From contig JASHVU010000219.1 of assembly GCA_030044455.1 (NCBI GenBank), positions 1 to 6,157 on the forward strand: 6,157 bases of DNA, in the 5' to 3' direction. The translations under genes were made by a program, and so were the position numbers. The notes under the pieces were generated by a model that saw nothing but the letters and a program-made list of their open reading frames with translations, was not told where the DNA came from and did not search any database. Source of the stretch: Acidobacteriaceae bacterium. Its GTDB lineage: Bacteria; Acidobacteriota; Terriglobia; Terriglobales; Acidobacteriaceae. This document shows, in pieces, positions 1 to 6,050 of the stretch; position 1 is the first letter of the stretch; each line of letters starts with the position of its first letter.

Positions 1-197
1 TCAGCCGTGTAAACCGCCCATATCTGGCTTTCCTGGTAAGGATCGTGGTGCTCGATCAGGCAGCGCGTAGCGTAGTAGAACTGTTTGAAGTCCGACATGC
101 CTTGAGGGTTCACACGCGCGATCATCACGCCGACGATGAAGACCAGCACGCCACCCAGGAGCACGATTTGCAGTCCGTCGAGCCTGTCTCTGGTCAC
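1..197 (-). CDS. N-terminal part of a GT87/DUF2029-like membrane glycosyltransferase (cut by window edge)
   Basis: Only the first 65 codons are inside the window and the frame runs open through base 1. The chosen start is GTG at 195-197, because the two ATGs just before it run straight into a TGA. An AGGAG motif lies a few bases upstream. Residues about 8-28 form one hydrophobic membrane segment (IVLLGGVLVFIVGVMIA). A loop follows with SDFKQFYYATRCL and HHDPYQ. An Asp-Phe just after the first membrane helix, then YYA and a DPY, is the usual opening of polyprenyl-phosphate-sugar-dependent GT-C mannosyl/arabinosyltransferases of the GT87/DUF2029 type; in that family an early acidic residue after TM1 is catalytic. 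The gene starts 58 bases downstream of the hpnI-like gene on the same strand, so joint transcription is likely. The family call is an inference from a short fragment, and another multi-pass envelope protein is possible. Confidence 0.6.
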   Translation of the reverse strand, partial: MTRDRLDGLQIVLLGGVLVFIVGVMIARVNPQGMSDFKQFYYATRCLIEHHDPYQESQIWAVYTA

Positions 198-254
198 ATC
201 ATCGTCTCCTGAACCAACATTGCGGCGCCCTGCTCCCGATGCTCAAAGAAAGCA

Positions 255-1442
255 TTATTTCGCCGCTCGCATCCTGCCGCCCGGCAATAACTCGTAAACC
301 TGCCCGCGCCACAGGATGGTGCGGCCGGCGTAGCTTGCCAACCAGAAAAAGAATCCCATCAGATCGCGGATGGGGTAAAGCACAATCAACCCGAACCAGC
401 TTGAGTCGCGCACCACTTTGCGCCCCACGGCGATGGCCAGTGCAATCCGCGTGGCCACGCCCCAGGCAAACAGAGCAAGGCCTATCCACGGGTGACCGAG
501 CCACGCCGCGCCGGCCCACGCCAGTAGCCCAAACGGCATGGCGAACGTAAGCGCAGTGCCAAAGTGTCCCTTGGGCCGCGAAAAGCGCGTCGATTTCATC
601 CAGCGGATCTGGTGCTTCATCGAATCGGCAAAGCGCGAATTCAGAACCATGTGGTCGATGGCGTGATGGCTCAGCACTACCGTTTCGCCCAGCTTGAAGG
701 TTTCGTTGCCCAGAATGAAATCGTCGGCGCAATAGTCGGCAGTTACTTTGAAGCCGCCCATCCTTCTGATCGTCTCGCGGCGAAAGGCCATGGTGGGACC
801 CAGAGTGAACTGCATCCCCTCCATCATGCGCGCAACCAGCACCCCTGCGGTCATCTCCACGCTCATACCTACAGCTTCAAGGCGCGCCCACAATCCGCCC
901 TGGCCGGCCACGCCGCGGTATGGGCAGCACATACCGCCCACGCGCTCCTGCATAAAGGGCATGGCCACGGCGCGCAGGTAGTCGGGCGTCACGCGCACGT
1001 CGCTGTCGCTGATGACCAGAATCTGGTGCGCCGCGTGCTTCTCCATCAATTCAAGTGAAATCACCTTGTCGTTGATGTAGTCGGGTTGTCCGCCGGTGGA
1101 AAGAGACTTGACCGGAATATGCGGATACCGCTCCGCAACTCCCCGCGCTACCGCAAGGCCCGCATCATCGGCTGAACAGGCGCAAAAAAGAATTTCGAAT
1201 TCCGGATAGTCCTGCTCAAAAAAGCTGGCCAGGTGCGCCTCGAGATCCGGTTCCGCGCCATGCAGGGGCTTGAGCAGGCTTAATGGAGGGGCGAAGCCAG
1301 TCCCTCCCCTCAGTCCAGAAAGCACCGCCCGCGCGGCCAGCACCTCGCGCAAATAACTCGCTACGGCCGCCAGCACCATACCGGTAAAGACCGTAGACGT
1401 GATCAGGCCAAACACACCCAGCCCAAGAACGATCCAGTACAT
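255..1442 (-). CDS. hpnI: HpnI-like GT21 membrane glycosyltransferase (hopanoid biosynthesis)
   Basis: This 395-residue protein resembles ceramide-glucosyltransferase-like family GT21 enzymes. In bacteria that make hopanoids the closest group is HpnI, which adds N-acetylglucosamine to bacteriohopanetetrol at the inner membrane. A hydrophobic anchor spans residues 3-28. The GT-A domain shows LSLLKPLHGAEPDLE (55-69), the DxD-like DSD at 146-148, a Cys-Ala-Asp-Asp acidic site at 238-241, and the QIRW motif (Q/RxxRW) at 278-281. Together these form the D, D, D, QxxRW signature. Two to three membrane segments follow (about 297-340 and 349-372), ending in a basic tail. The length is normal for the family. 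The ATG is not strongly supported: a GGAAGGA sequence lies about 15 bases upstream, but no better in-frame start is visible. Partners such as HpnK, HpnJ and Shc are not in the window, so a glycosyltransferase acting on a different lipid remains possible. Confidence 0.82.
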   Translation of the reverse strand: MYWIVLGLGVFGLITSTVFTGMVLAAVASYLREVLAARAVLSGLRGGTGFAPPLSLLKPLHGAEPDLEAHLASFFEQDYPEFEILFCACSADDAGLAVARGVAERYPHIPVKSLSTGGQPDYINDKVISLELMEKHAAHQILVISDSDVRVTPDYLRAVAMPFMQERVGGMCCPYRGVAGQGGLWARLEAVGMSVEMTAGVLVARMMEGMQFTLGPTMAFRRETIRRMGGFKVTADYCADDFILGNETFKLGETVVLSHHAIDHMVLNSRFADSMKHQIRWMKSTRFSRPKGHFGTALTFAMPFGLLAWAGAAWLGHPWIGLALFAWGVATRIALAIAVGRKVVRDSSWFGLIVLYPIRDLMGFFFWLASYAGRTILWRGQVYELLPGGRMRAAK

Positions 1443-1533
1443 ATCCGTAACAGCATATCCTTCCCGAGCGAGACGCGATCCATGCGCTGATGATCAACCT
1501 GATTCGTTCCCGCAGCCCTGCGCAATTCCTCGG

Positions 1534-2166
1534 CTAAGCCAGCGACCCCGCGGCCCATTTGGCCTGCAGCGTGGCCGGCGTGTCGCAATAGTAGTTGCGG
1601 TCGCAAGGCGTAATCCCCGGAATCGGATTCGGGTCCTTCACGATGGCGCCGTCAAGATACTGCCACAGCGTCCAGTGGTCCCAGCCCGGCGGCAGCACCG
1701 CAGTAGGCCCATACTGCGCCAGCCAAAACCAGCAATTCTGCAGAATCGGATCGGGCGTGCTGCCCAACTGCTCCTTCAGATACGATCCGCCATAAAGCCC
1801 CGGCCAGATGCCCGTCTGCGCCTGCACATGCGAGACGAAATCTCTCGCTTCCTGGAGCGACATCGTCGAGCTCGCCGGGTTCGACTCGAAATCCAGCACC
1901 AGCAGCGTGCCAGCCTGCGGCTGAACCGTATTCAAAAAAAATGTCGCCTGGGCTACGCCGTCATCGCCGTTGCCAAAGTGGTAAGCGCCCCATAGCAGCC
2001 CCAGTTGCTGTGCCTGCGCCAGGTTGGCCTGGTACATGGGATCGGCGAACGTAGTACCCTGCGTGGCTTTGTGAATGACACCAAGAATGCCCACCTGCTG
2101 GGCGCTGGCCAGGTTGATATTGCCGTTGTTGTGCGAAATATCGATCACCGCGTCGGTGTTCGGCAT
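1534..2166 (-). CDS. GH25 lysozyme-like glycoside hydrolase, no signal peptide
   Basis: This is a 210-residue single-domain protein of glycoside hydrolase family 25, whose members cut the MurNAc-GlcNAc bond of peptidoglycan as N-acetylmuramidases. The family hallmarks are all present in order: VIDISHNNG with Asp9, GVIHKATQG (29-37), WGAYHFG (59-65), the catalytic LVLDFE with Asp92 and Glu94, LYGG (124-127), WTLWQYLDG (165-173), and CDRNYY with Asp189. The four acidic residues match the known active-site set (Asp, Asp-x-Glu, late Asp). The start is clear: GAGGAGG lies six bases before the ATG. There is no signal peptide, membrane segment or cell-wall-binding repeat, so export would need another route. 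The protein could be a former phage endolysin, a secreted effector without an N-terminal signal, or an internal enzyme. It lies 91 bases upstream of the hpnI-like gene on the same strand, and a functional link between them is not evident. Confidence 0.9.
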   Translation of the reverse strand: MPNTDAVIDISHNNGNINLASAQQVGILGVIHKATQGTTFADPMYQANLAQAQQLGLLWGAYHFGNGDDGVAQATFFLNTVQPQAGTLLVLDFESNPASSTMSLQEARDFVSHVQAQTGIWPGLYGGSYLKEQLGSTPDPILQNCWFWLAQYGPTAVLPPGWDHWTLWQYLDGAIVKDPNPIPGITPCDRNYYCDTPATLQAKWAAGSLA

Positions 2167-2407
2167 GGAATCCTCCTCGTGCAGTTTTTTCGGAATTCAA
2201 CGGAGTCGGGAAAGGGTCTGACTCAGCAAGTGCGATTCTTGTTTTCGCGAAGGAAAACTTAGAAACAATGAAACCGTTAAACGGATGATGGGGACAGCCC
2301 AGAGCCGACAGAATGGAACGGATGATGAGGATTATACGATCCAATGAGACTACAACGTGATGAAATTCTGATTGAAGATACTTGCGGAGTACCGATTCTC
2401 TGCCGTC
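2158..2407 (-). promoter_or_regulatory. Intergenic leader of the GH25 gene with candidate -10 box and direct repeats
   Basis: The 241 bases between the permease stop and the GH25 start contain no credible gene. On the minus strand a perfect TATAAT lies at 2331-2336, but no good -35 element is seen at 16-18 bases. If it is used, the leader would be about 155-160 nucleotides. Just downstream are two exact copies of CATCATCCGTT (2317-2327 and 2280-2290), 37 bases apart. The second overlaps a small palindrome, CCGTT-A-AACGG at 2274-2284. This arrangement could bind a regulator. A ribosome binding site, GAGGAGG, lies just before the ATG at 2164-2166. Promoter activity is an inference. Confidence 0.3.
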
Positions 2408-3112
2408 TCAATGCGGCCGGATGATTGCTTCGCCTAGCAAAGTGAGTCCTATTCCGGCCAGGGCGATATAGACATATCGTAAGAAGGCCGCACTGTGCAG
2501 CCTGCGATTGATGATTCTTCCCACCAGCACCGCGGGCACGATCGCAGGCAGGCAGAACAGATAGTCGCGCGTAACCACCGACGTCCACAACCCGGCAGCC
2601 CAATAGCCGAACATGACGAACATGCTCGCTGGGAGAAAATACGCCTGCAGCGTAGCGCGGAAATGTTGCGCCGACCATCTGCGCAGAGAGCCATAGATGA
2701 CCAGGGGCGGCCCATTCATTCCATAGGCGCCGCCGAGAATACCGGCCACAAACCCGCACGAGAGCAGCCACGCCTGGCTGTCGCGATCGAGCGTGAAACG
2801 CATTCGTCCCGCGAGGCAATAGAGAGCAAAGAGCAGGATCAGAACTCCAAGACAGCCCTTCGCCCACGCCTCAGGGCAAACAATCAACAGATGCAGCCCC
2901 AGCGGAATACCAAGGGCTGTGGCCACCACCAGCCATGCCACGCTGCGCAGATGAATATGTCGCCAGTCCTGCGCTACAACCACGGCGGCAATGGTGATTG
3001 ACACCAGTACCGCCAGCGGCGCGGCTACGCGCAGCGGGATACACAACGCCAGCAATGGAACGGCGATGAGCGCTTCGCCAAAACCGAGCGAGGAGCGAAT
3101 CAGCGTGGCCAC
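2408..3112 (-). CDS. TauE/SafE-family membrane permease (anion/sulfite exporter-like)
   Basis: The protein has 234 residues counted from a GTG at 3110-3112. It is strongly hydrophobic, with about seven to eight membrane segments. It carries the two-fold pattern of the TauE/SafE (4-toluene sulfonate uptake/sulfite exporter) family: SSLGFGEALIAVPLLAL in the first half (7-23) and GGAYGMNGPPLVIYGS in the second (127-142). A GRIINRRL segment (198-205) precedes the final helix. Substrates of family members are small organosulfur or sulfite anions, but the substrate here cannot be told. The GTG cannot be the true start with confidence: the open frame continues upstream with the hydrophobic half-helix PISIFVVVLIIFV, and no Shine-Dalgarno precedes the GTG. 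An ATC at 3149-3151 with GGAG six bases before it fits better and would give 247 residues, close to the usual family length. The gene follows hspR within about 20-60 bases and is probably read from the same transcript. Confidence 0.88.
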   Translation of the reverse strand: MATLIRSSLGFGEALIAVPLLALCIPLRVAAPLAVLVSITIAAVVVAQDWRHIHLRSVAWLVVATALGIPLGLHLLIVCPEAWAKGCLGVLILLFALYCLAGRMRFTLDRDSQAWLLSCGFVAGILGGAYGMNGPPLVIYGSLRRWSAQHFRATLQAYFLPASMFVMFGYWAAGLWTSVVTRDYLFCLPAIVPAVLVGRIINRRLHSAAFLRYVYIALAGIGLTLLGEAIIRPH

Positions 3113-3148
3113 GAAAATGATGAGAACGACAACGAAAATGGAAATAGG

Positions 3149-3161
3149 GATGGGAAACTCC
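3149..3161 (-). promoter_or_regulatory. Candidate ribosome binding site and non-standard ATC start of the TauE-like gene
   Basis: On the minus strand GGAG (3158-3161) is followed by a six-base spacer and ATC (3149-3151), in frame with the permease. From the hspR stop codon (3170-3172, same frame) down to the GTG at 3110-3112 there is no ATG, GTG or TTG, yet the codons between encode the expected first half of membrane helix 1. Initiation at ATC or at the ATT two codons later would explain this. A base error turning ATG into ATC is the main alternative. Confidence 0.4.
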
Positions 3162-3169
3162 GGAGCCGT

Positions 3170-3550
3170 TTATTTTTTTGCCACCGGAGGCCGGCGAATG
3201 GGAACGATGGCGCCGGTTGAACCCTGCGAGGCCTGCTGCATGCGGGTCACCATTTCGGTGCGAACGTACTCGACAAAACTCTGCATCTGGCGGTTCATCT
3301 CCTCCATGCGCTCGCGCATCTGCAGGACGATGGCGATGCCGGCAATGTTCACGCCCAGGTCGCGCGCCAGGTTGAGGATGAACTCGAGCCGCTCCAGGTC
3401 TTCATCGGTGTAGAGGCGCGTATTTCCCTCTGTGCGCGACGGTTTCAGCAGCCCCTCGCGCTCATAGAGGCGCAGGGTCTGGGGATGGATCTCGTACATC
3501 TCGGCCACTGCCGAGATCATGTAAGCGCCTTTGGATTTGCGTTTCGCCAT
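3170..3550 (-). CDS. hspR: HspR, MerR-family heat-shock repressor
   Basis: This 126-residue protein has the HspR form of the MerR DNA-binding domain. The motif AYMISAVAEMYEIHPQTLRLY (9-29) is the helix-turn-helix, EREGLLKPSRTEGNTRLYT (30-48) the wing, and DLERLEFILNLARDLGVNIAG (51-71) the second helical pair. Residues about 72-105 form a Met/Glu/Arg-rich coiled coil for dimerisation. A short basic tail follows, with no metal-binding cysteines, as expected for HspR rather than metal-sensing MerR proteins. In other bacteria HspR represses dnaK, dnaJ or clpB operons and needs DnaK as co-repressor. The gene starts 11 bases after the dnaJ stop. Its AAGGTG ribosome binding site overlaps that stop codon, which suggests translational coupling and an autoregulated dnaJ-hspR unit. 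The classic actinobacterial HAIR operator was not seen upstream of dnaJ. Confidence 0.93.
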   Translation of the reverse strand: MAKRKSKGAYMISAVAEMYEIHPQTLRLYEREGLLKPSRTEGNTRLYTDEDLERLEFILNLARDLGVNIAGIAIVLQMRERMEEMNRQMQSFVEYVRTEMVTRMQQASQGSTGAIVPIRRPPVAKK

Positions 3551-3561
3551 CGCAATTCACC

Positions 3562-4755
3562 TTACATCTTGCTAAAGAGCGCTTCCCGCGGATCAGCCGG
3601 GTTCAGCTTGGCAAGCTCGCGCATGATCTCGCGGCTGCGCTCGTCCTGCAAATGCGGCACCACCACGTCCACCATCACAATCTGGTCGCCGCGCTGGCCG
3701 GGGTGCGATGCGCTCTCAACGCCGCGCTCCCTCATGCGCAGCTTTTGGCCGCTCTGCGTGCCGGGAGGAATCTTCAACTGCGCGCGGCCGTCGATGGTGG
3801 GCACGTCGACCTTGGCGCCCAATGAGGCTTCAGCCACCGTTACCGGCACCTTGATGTGAATATCGTCGCCCGTTCGCGCAAACACCGGGTGCTCGCTGGT
3901 GCGGACGATCAGATACAAATCCCCAGCCGGCCCACCATTGATGCCTGCATTGCCTTTTCCCTGCAGCCGTATGCGCTGGCCGTCGCGCGTGCCCGCCTTG
4001 ATGCGGAAATCGACATTCTCAGAGCGGTCCACCACTCCCTCGCCGTGGCAGGTCGGGCAATCGTTCGAAATTCTCCCCGTGCCACCGCAGCGCGGGCACT
4101 CGAGATTGAACTTCATGTTGCCGCCCATCTGCGTTACCTGGCCGGTGCCGTTGCACTCCGGGCAGGTGGTGGCCCCGCCCATCGAGGCCTGCCCGTGGCA
4201 GGTGGGGCAAACCTCCTGGCGATGAATCTGGATGCGCGCCTGCCCGCCGCGAATCGCTGTCCAGAAATCGACCGTGGCCTGGTACTCAAGATCGGTGCCC
4301 GGCTGCGGCCCACGCGGATGTTGCGGCTGATGCTGGCCCGAAAAAATCCCCGAGAAAATATCTTTGAAGCTGCCCCACGACGAGGAGCCGCTGCCGGCCT
4401 GCGGACTGCCTGCAAAACCCGTACCACCCGTGAAACCCGAGAAGTCGAATCCGCCGAAATCAACCGGCCCGCGCCCGCCCCCCTGCTGCTGGCGCGCGTA
4501 AGCCTCGGCCTGCGCCGGATCGATCTGGTCGCTGTAGAAGCCAACCTGGTCGTAGATCTTGCGCTTCTTCTCGTCGCTCAGTACATCGTTGGCTTCTGAG
4601 ATTTCTTTGAACTTTTCTTCGGCGCGCTTGTCTCCGGGATTCACGTCGGGGTGGTACTTGCGCGCAGCTTTCCTGAAGGCCTTGCGGATCTCCTCCGGCG
4701 TGGCCGTCTTCTTCACTCCGAGCGTCGCGTAATAGTCTTTGTTGGCCGTGGGCAT
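3562..4755 (-). CDS. dnaJ: DnaJ (type I J-domain co-chaperone)
   Basis: This 397-residue cytoplasmic co-chaperone stimulates the ATPase of DnaK and delivers unfolded substrates. The order is typical of type I J-proteins. The J-domain is at 6-70 with the HPD motif at 35-37. A Gly/Phe/Ser-rich linker spans about 91-140. The zinc region has four CxxC pairs at Cys183/186, 198/201, 220/223 and 233/236. Two beta-sandwich substrate-binding domains and the C-terminal dimerisation segment follow ([21 protein letters not shown] at 278-298 and [20 protein letters not shown] at 367-386). The first zinc motif reads CPTCHGQA, lacking the last glycine of CxxCxGxG, while the other three keep it. The length is slightly above the usual 370-380 because of the longer linker. 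The ATG has only a weak upstream purine stretch (GAAAGTAAG). dnaK and grpE are absent from the window. A palindrome 34-59 bases upstream may be its operator. Confidence 0.95.
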   Translation of the reverse strand: MPTANKDYYATLGVKKTATPEEIRKAFRKAARKYHPDVNPGDKRAEEKFKEISEANDVLSDEKKRKIYDQVGFYSDQIDPAQAEAYARQQQGGGRGPVDFGGFDFSGFTGGTGFAGSPQAGSGSSSWGSFKDIFSGIFSGQHQPQHPRGPQPGTDLEYQATVDFWTAIRGGQARIQIHRQEVCPTCHGQASMGGATTCPECNGTGQVTQMGGNMKFNLECPRCGGTGRISNDCPTCHGEGVVDRSENVDFRIKAGTRDGQRIRLQGKGNAGINGGPAGDLYLIVRTSEHPVFARTGDDIHIKVPVTVAEASLGAKVDVPTIDGRAQLKIPPGTQSGQKLRMRERGVESASHPGQRGDQIVMVDVVVPHLQDERSREIMRELAKLNPADPREALFSKM

Positions 4756-4788
4756 TGTTCTTACTTTCAGATTCGCTTCAATCTGTTT

Positions 4789-4814
4789 TGACGGCTATTC
4801 ATTGAATTCCGTCA
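4789..4814. promoter_or_regulatory. Palindromic candidate operator upstream of dnaJ
   Basis: TGACGG (4789-4794) and CCGTCA (4809-4814) are perfect inverted arms 14 bases apart. Inside them ATTCA-T-TGAAT (4797-4807) is a second perfect palindrome, centred within half a base of the first. The element ends 34 bases before the dnaJ start and is not inside any gene. It does not match CIRCE (TTAGCACTC-N9-GAGTGCTAA) or HAIR (CTTGAGT-N7-ACTCAAG). Because hspR is encoded in the same unit, an HspR-type operator is a reasonable guess. A hairpin in the leader RNA, or a half-terminator, is the alternative. Confidence 0.4.
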
Positions 4815-4842
4815 GGCATCCAGGTTCGTGGTTAACCGCCGA

Positions 4843-4917
4843 TGTCATTCTGATCGAACGGGGCCCCAAACGTATTTCAGTTTGGGGGTGGTGAGAGAAG
4901 AATCTGCAGTTGCCTTT
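4843..4917 (+). repeat. Dispersed hairpin repeat, copy A
   Basis: Reading on the plus strand, the segment opens with TGTCATTCTGATCGAAC and closes with GAAGAATCTGCAGTTGCCTTT. Between them is a perfect 8-base hairpin, CCCCAAAC (4864-4871) / GTTTGGGG (4880-4887), with an 8-base loop. The two ends match the ends of the segment at 6051-6096 read on the minus strand, so both appear to be members of one dispersed family. They differ mainly in the central hairpin. The family resembles short repeats commonly seen between genes in acidobacterial genomes; this link is from general knowledge, not a search. Confidence 0.5.
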
Positions 4918-4940
4918 CGGTTTGCCGTTGGCACTTTCAT
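4845..4940 (-). other. Possible remnant of a toxin gene start, running into repeat copy A
   Basis: Nineteen bases after the restored antitoxin stop, an ATG at 4938-4940 preceded by GAGAG opens a 31-codon frame starting MKVPTANRK. A toxin of the DUF5615 type is expected at exactly this place and often begins with Met-Lys and a hydrophobic residue. After the first few codons, however, the frame is made of repeat A sequence and shows none of the expected PIN-like acidic residues. At best only the initiation region of a lost toxin survives. It may equally be a chance frame. Confidence 0.2.
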
Positions 4941-4959
4941 TTTTGTACTCGACTCTCGA

Positions 4960-5174
4960 TCAATGTCGCTTCGTATCTGCCGCAAAATTCAAACAAGCTT
5001 CAATATCCGATTCATTCAGGTCTGGGAAATCGTCGAGAAGTCGAGAATCTGTTGACGGGTCATGCCAGCCGAAAAGTAGCCGAGAACATCTTCTACTGCA
5101 ATACGCCTACCGCGAAGGCATGGCTTGCCGCTGCGCTTTCCGGGATCGTTCGTGATGATATTGGCGTAATCCAT
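4960..5174 (-). pseudogene. DUF433-family antitoxin gene, frameshifted by an 8-base tandem duplication
   Basis: From ATG at 5172-5174 the frame reads MDYANIITNDPGKRSGKPCL, then RGRRIAVEDVLGYFSAGMTR and QQILD. This is the typical DUF433 opening: a DPG...GKPC.RG.RI core followed by V.DVL.Y...GMT...IL. The frame then fails and stops at 5016-5018 after 52 residues. The expected continuation, DFPDLNESDIEACLNFAADT, is intact in another frame and ends at a TGA at 4960-4962. The cause is visible: GTCGAGAA occurs twice in tandem (plus strand 5032-5039 and 5040-5047). Removing one copy restores a 68-residue protein of normal family length. DUF433 proteins are small winged-helix antitoxins usually paired with a downstream DUF5615 PIN-like toxin. 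GGAAG lies nine bases before the ATG. The gene begins 26 bases after the stop of the unknown upstream gene. The break may be real or an assembly error. Confidence 0.85.
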
Positions 5175-5200
5175 CGTAGAGTTCTTCCGATTACACTAAG

Positions 5201-6049
5201 CTATTTCGCGGTCCCGATTTCCTGGAGGCGTTCGTAAAATCGTTTCCCCTCTAAAGGCAATCCGAACGGATGATGCACAATTGACCCATCACGCGTTGCT
5301 GTCTCAGCCGCGGCAATGAGCCCAAGAGATTGCAGCCGCATCAGCGATCCCCGAATGCTCAGGTGCTCATTTTCGGAACGCGGGAACTCTTGCTCCCAAT
5401 AACCGCCCACTTGCTCGTTCCACTGATGTGAGAACGGCCTCGATCCCCGGTTATCGAGGATGGTCTTCTGCGACCTGTAAATTTTGGCGAGAAGGCTGAC
5501 GTCACGCTCAGTTAGCTCAACTGCTGCGCGCATCATGTCGTCGAGGCCTTCCGGCTTCATGTCGTCGGCATATATGCAGCTGATTGTCATTGCGCCGAGG
5601 CGCTGGTGCTTAACTGGGTCCGATGAGCGCAAACCGTGGAACAAGGCGGACAAGCGAGCCGTTTCTGCTTCTTGACTTTGAAGCCTCGCGTCGAATACCC
5701 TTTTCTCCGCATCTTTCCCGTCGAGCCGAGCATCGATTTCTCTGAATCTTGTGTCTGCCCCTGCTTCAATGCCCTCGATCATCTGGTCAACCGAAGGCTT
5801 CCCGAATTTCCAAGCTTTTCTAAACAATCCAAGTCCAACGAAAGTTGCCCGAGCAACTCCGAAGAGCAACGCAGAAGGCGGAGCCACCGCTGCTCCGATT
5901 GTCGCAACGGCGTTACCCACATCGGCGATCGAATCCAGAGCCTTATCGGCAGCAGTCGAGCCTTGCAGCCGATCCATATCGTGCCCGTGTTTCATCGCTG
6001 CCCATTCGCTGCTGAACTGGTTCACGCAAATCCGTCCTAATTCAGGCAT
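5201..6049 (-). CDS. Unrecognised 282-residue protein with hydrophobic segment, coiled coil and winged-helix-like C-terminus
   Basis: I do not recognise this family. Residues about 43-76 form a Gly/Ala-rich hydrophobic stretch (AVATIGAAVAPPSALLFGVA and the following segment) that could cross or insert in a membrane. Residues about 86-138 are charged and heptad-like (EAGADTRFREIDARLDGKD), a probable coiled coil. A helical region around 146-195 contains an ADD and an ELTERD. Residues 228-277 (LSIRGSLMRLQSLGLIAAAE, then a basic turn and PFGLPLEGKRFYERL) look like a small winged helix, as in proteins that sense or bind DNA, but this is weak. The start is uncertain. ATG at 6047-6049 has a poor ribosome binding site, while GTG at 6023-6025 has AGGA nine bases upstream; ATGs at codons 19 and 25 are also possible. 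GC in sampled lines is about 55%, below the dnaJ gene. It precedes the DUF433 antitoxin remnant, suggesting an accessory, perhaps stress or defence, role. That is conjecture. Confidence 0.7.
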   Translation of the reverse strand: MPELGRICVNQFSSEWAAMKHGHDMDRLQGSTAADKALDSIADVGNAVATIGAAVAPPSALLFGVARATFVGLGLFRKAWKFGKPSVDQMIEGIEAGADTRFREIDARLDGKDAEKRVFDARLQSQEAETARLSALFHGLRSSDPVKHQRLGAMTISCIYADDMKPEGLDDMMRAAVELTERDVSLLAKIYRSQKTILDNRGSRPFSHQWNEQVGGYWEQEFPRSENEHLSIRGSLMRLQSLGLIAAAETATRDGSIVHHPFGLPLEGKRFYERLQEIGTAK

Positions 6050-6050
6050 C

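Noticed and set aside
199..732. A 177-codon minus-strand frame inside the hpnI-like gene
   Set aside because: It is an out-of-frame shadow of a gene with a full GT21 motif set.
2277..2867. A 196-codon minus-strand frame overlapping the permease
   Set aside because: It has no recognisable domain and overlaps the TauE-like gene in another frame, with Arg/Gly/Ser-rich shadow composition.
3856..4599. A 247-codon open frame on the plus strand
   Set aside because: It lies wholly opposite dnaJ, whose domains are unmistakable. Its Ala/Arg-rich translation is typical of a high-GC antisense shadow.
4756..4860. A classic HAIR or CIRCE heat-shock operator upstream of dnaJ
   Set aside because: I looked on both strands and found neither CTTGAGT-N7-ACTCAAG nor the TTAGCACTC inverted repeat.
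4828..5237. Three short plus-strand frames over the region between dnaJ and the unknown gene
   Set aside because: They run through the repeat and antisense to the DUF433 remnant, have no clear ribosome binding site and encode no recognisable motif.
5257..5275. A third GAACGGATGATG-like copy of the direct repeat seen at 2280-2327
   Set aside because: It lies inside the unknown gene, encoding a His-His-Pro-Phe stretch, and the short match can arise by chance.
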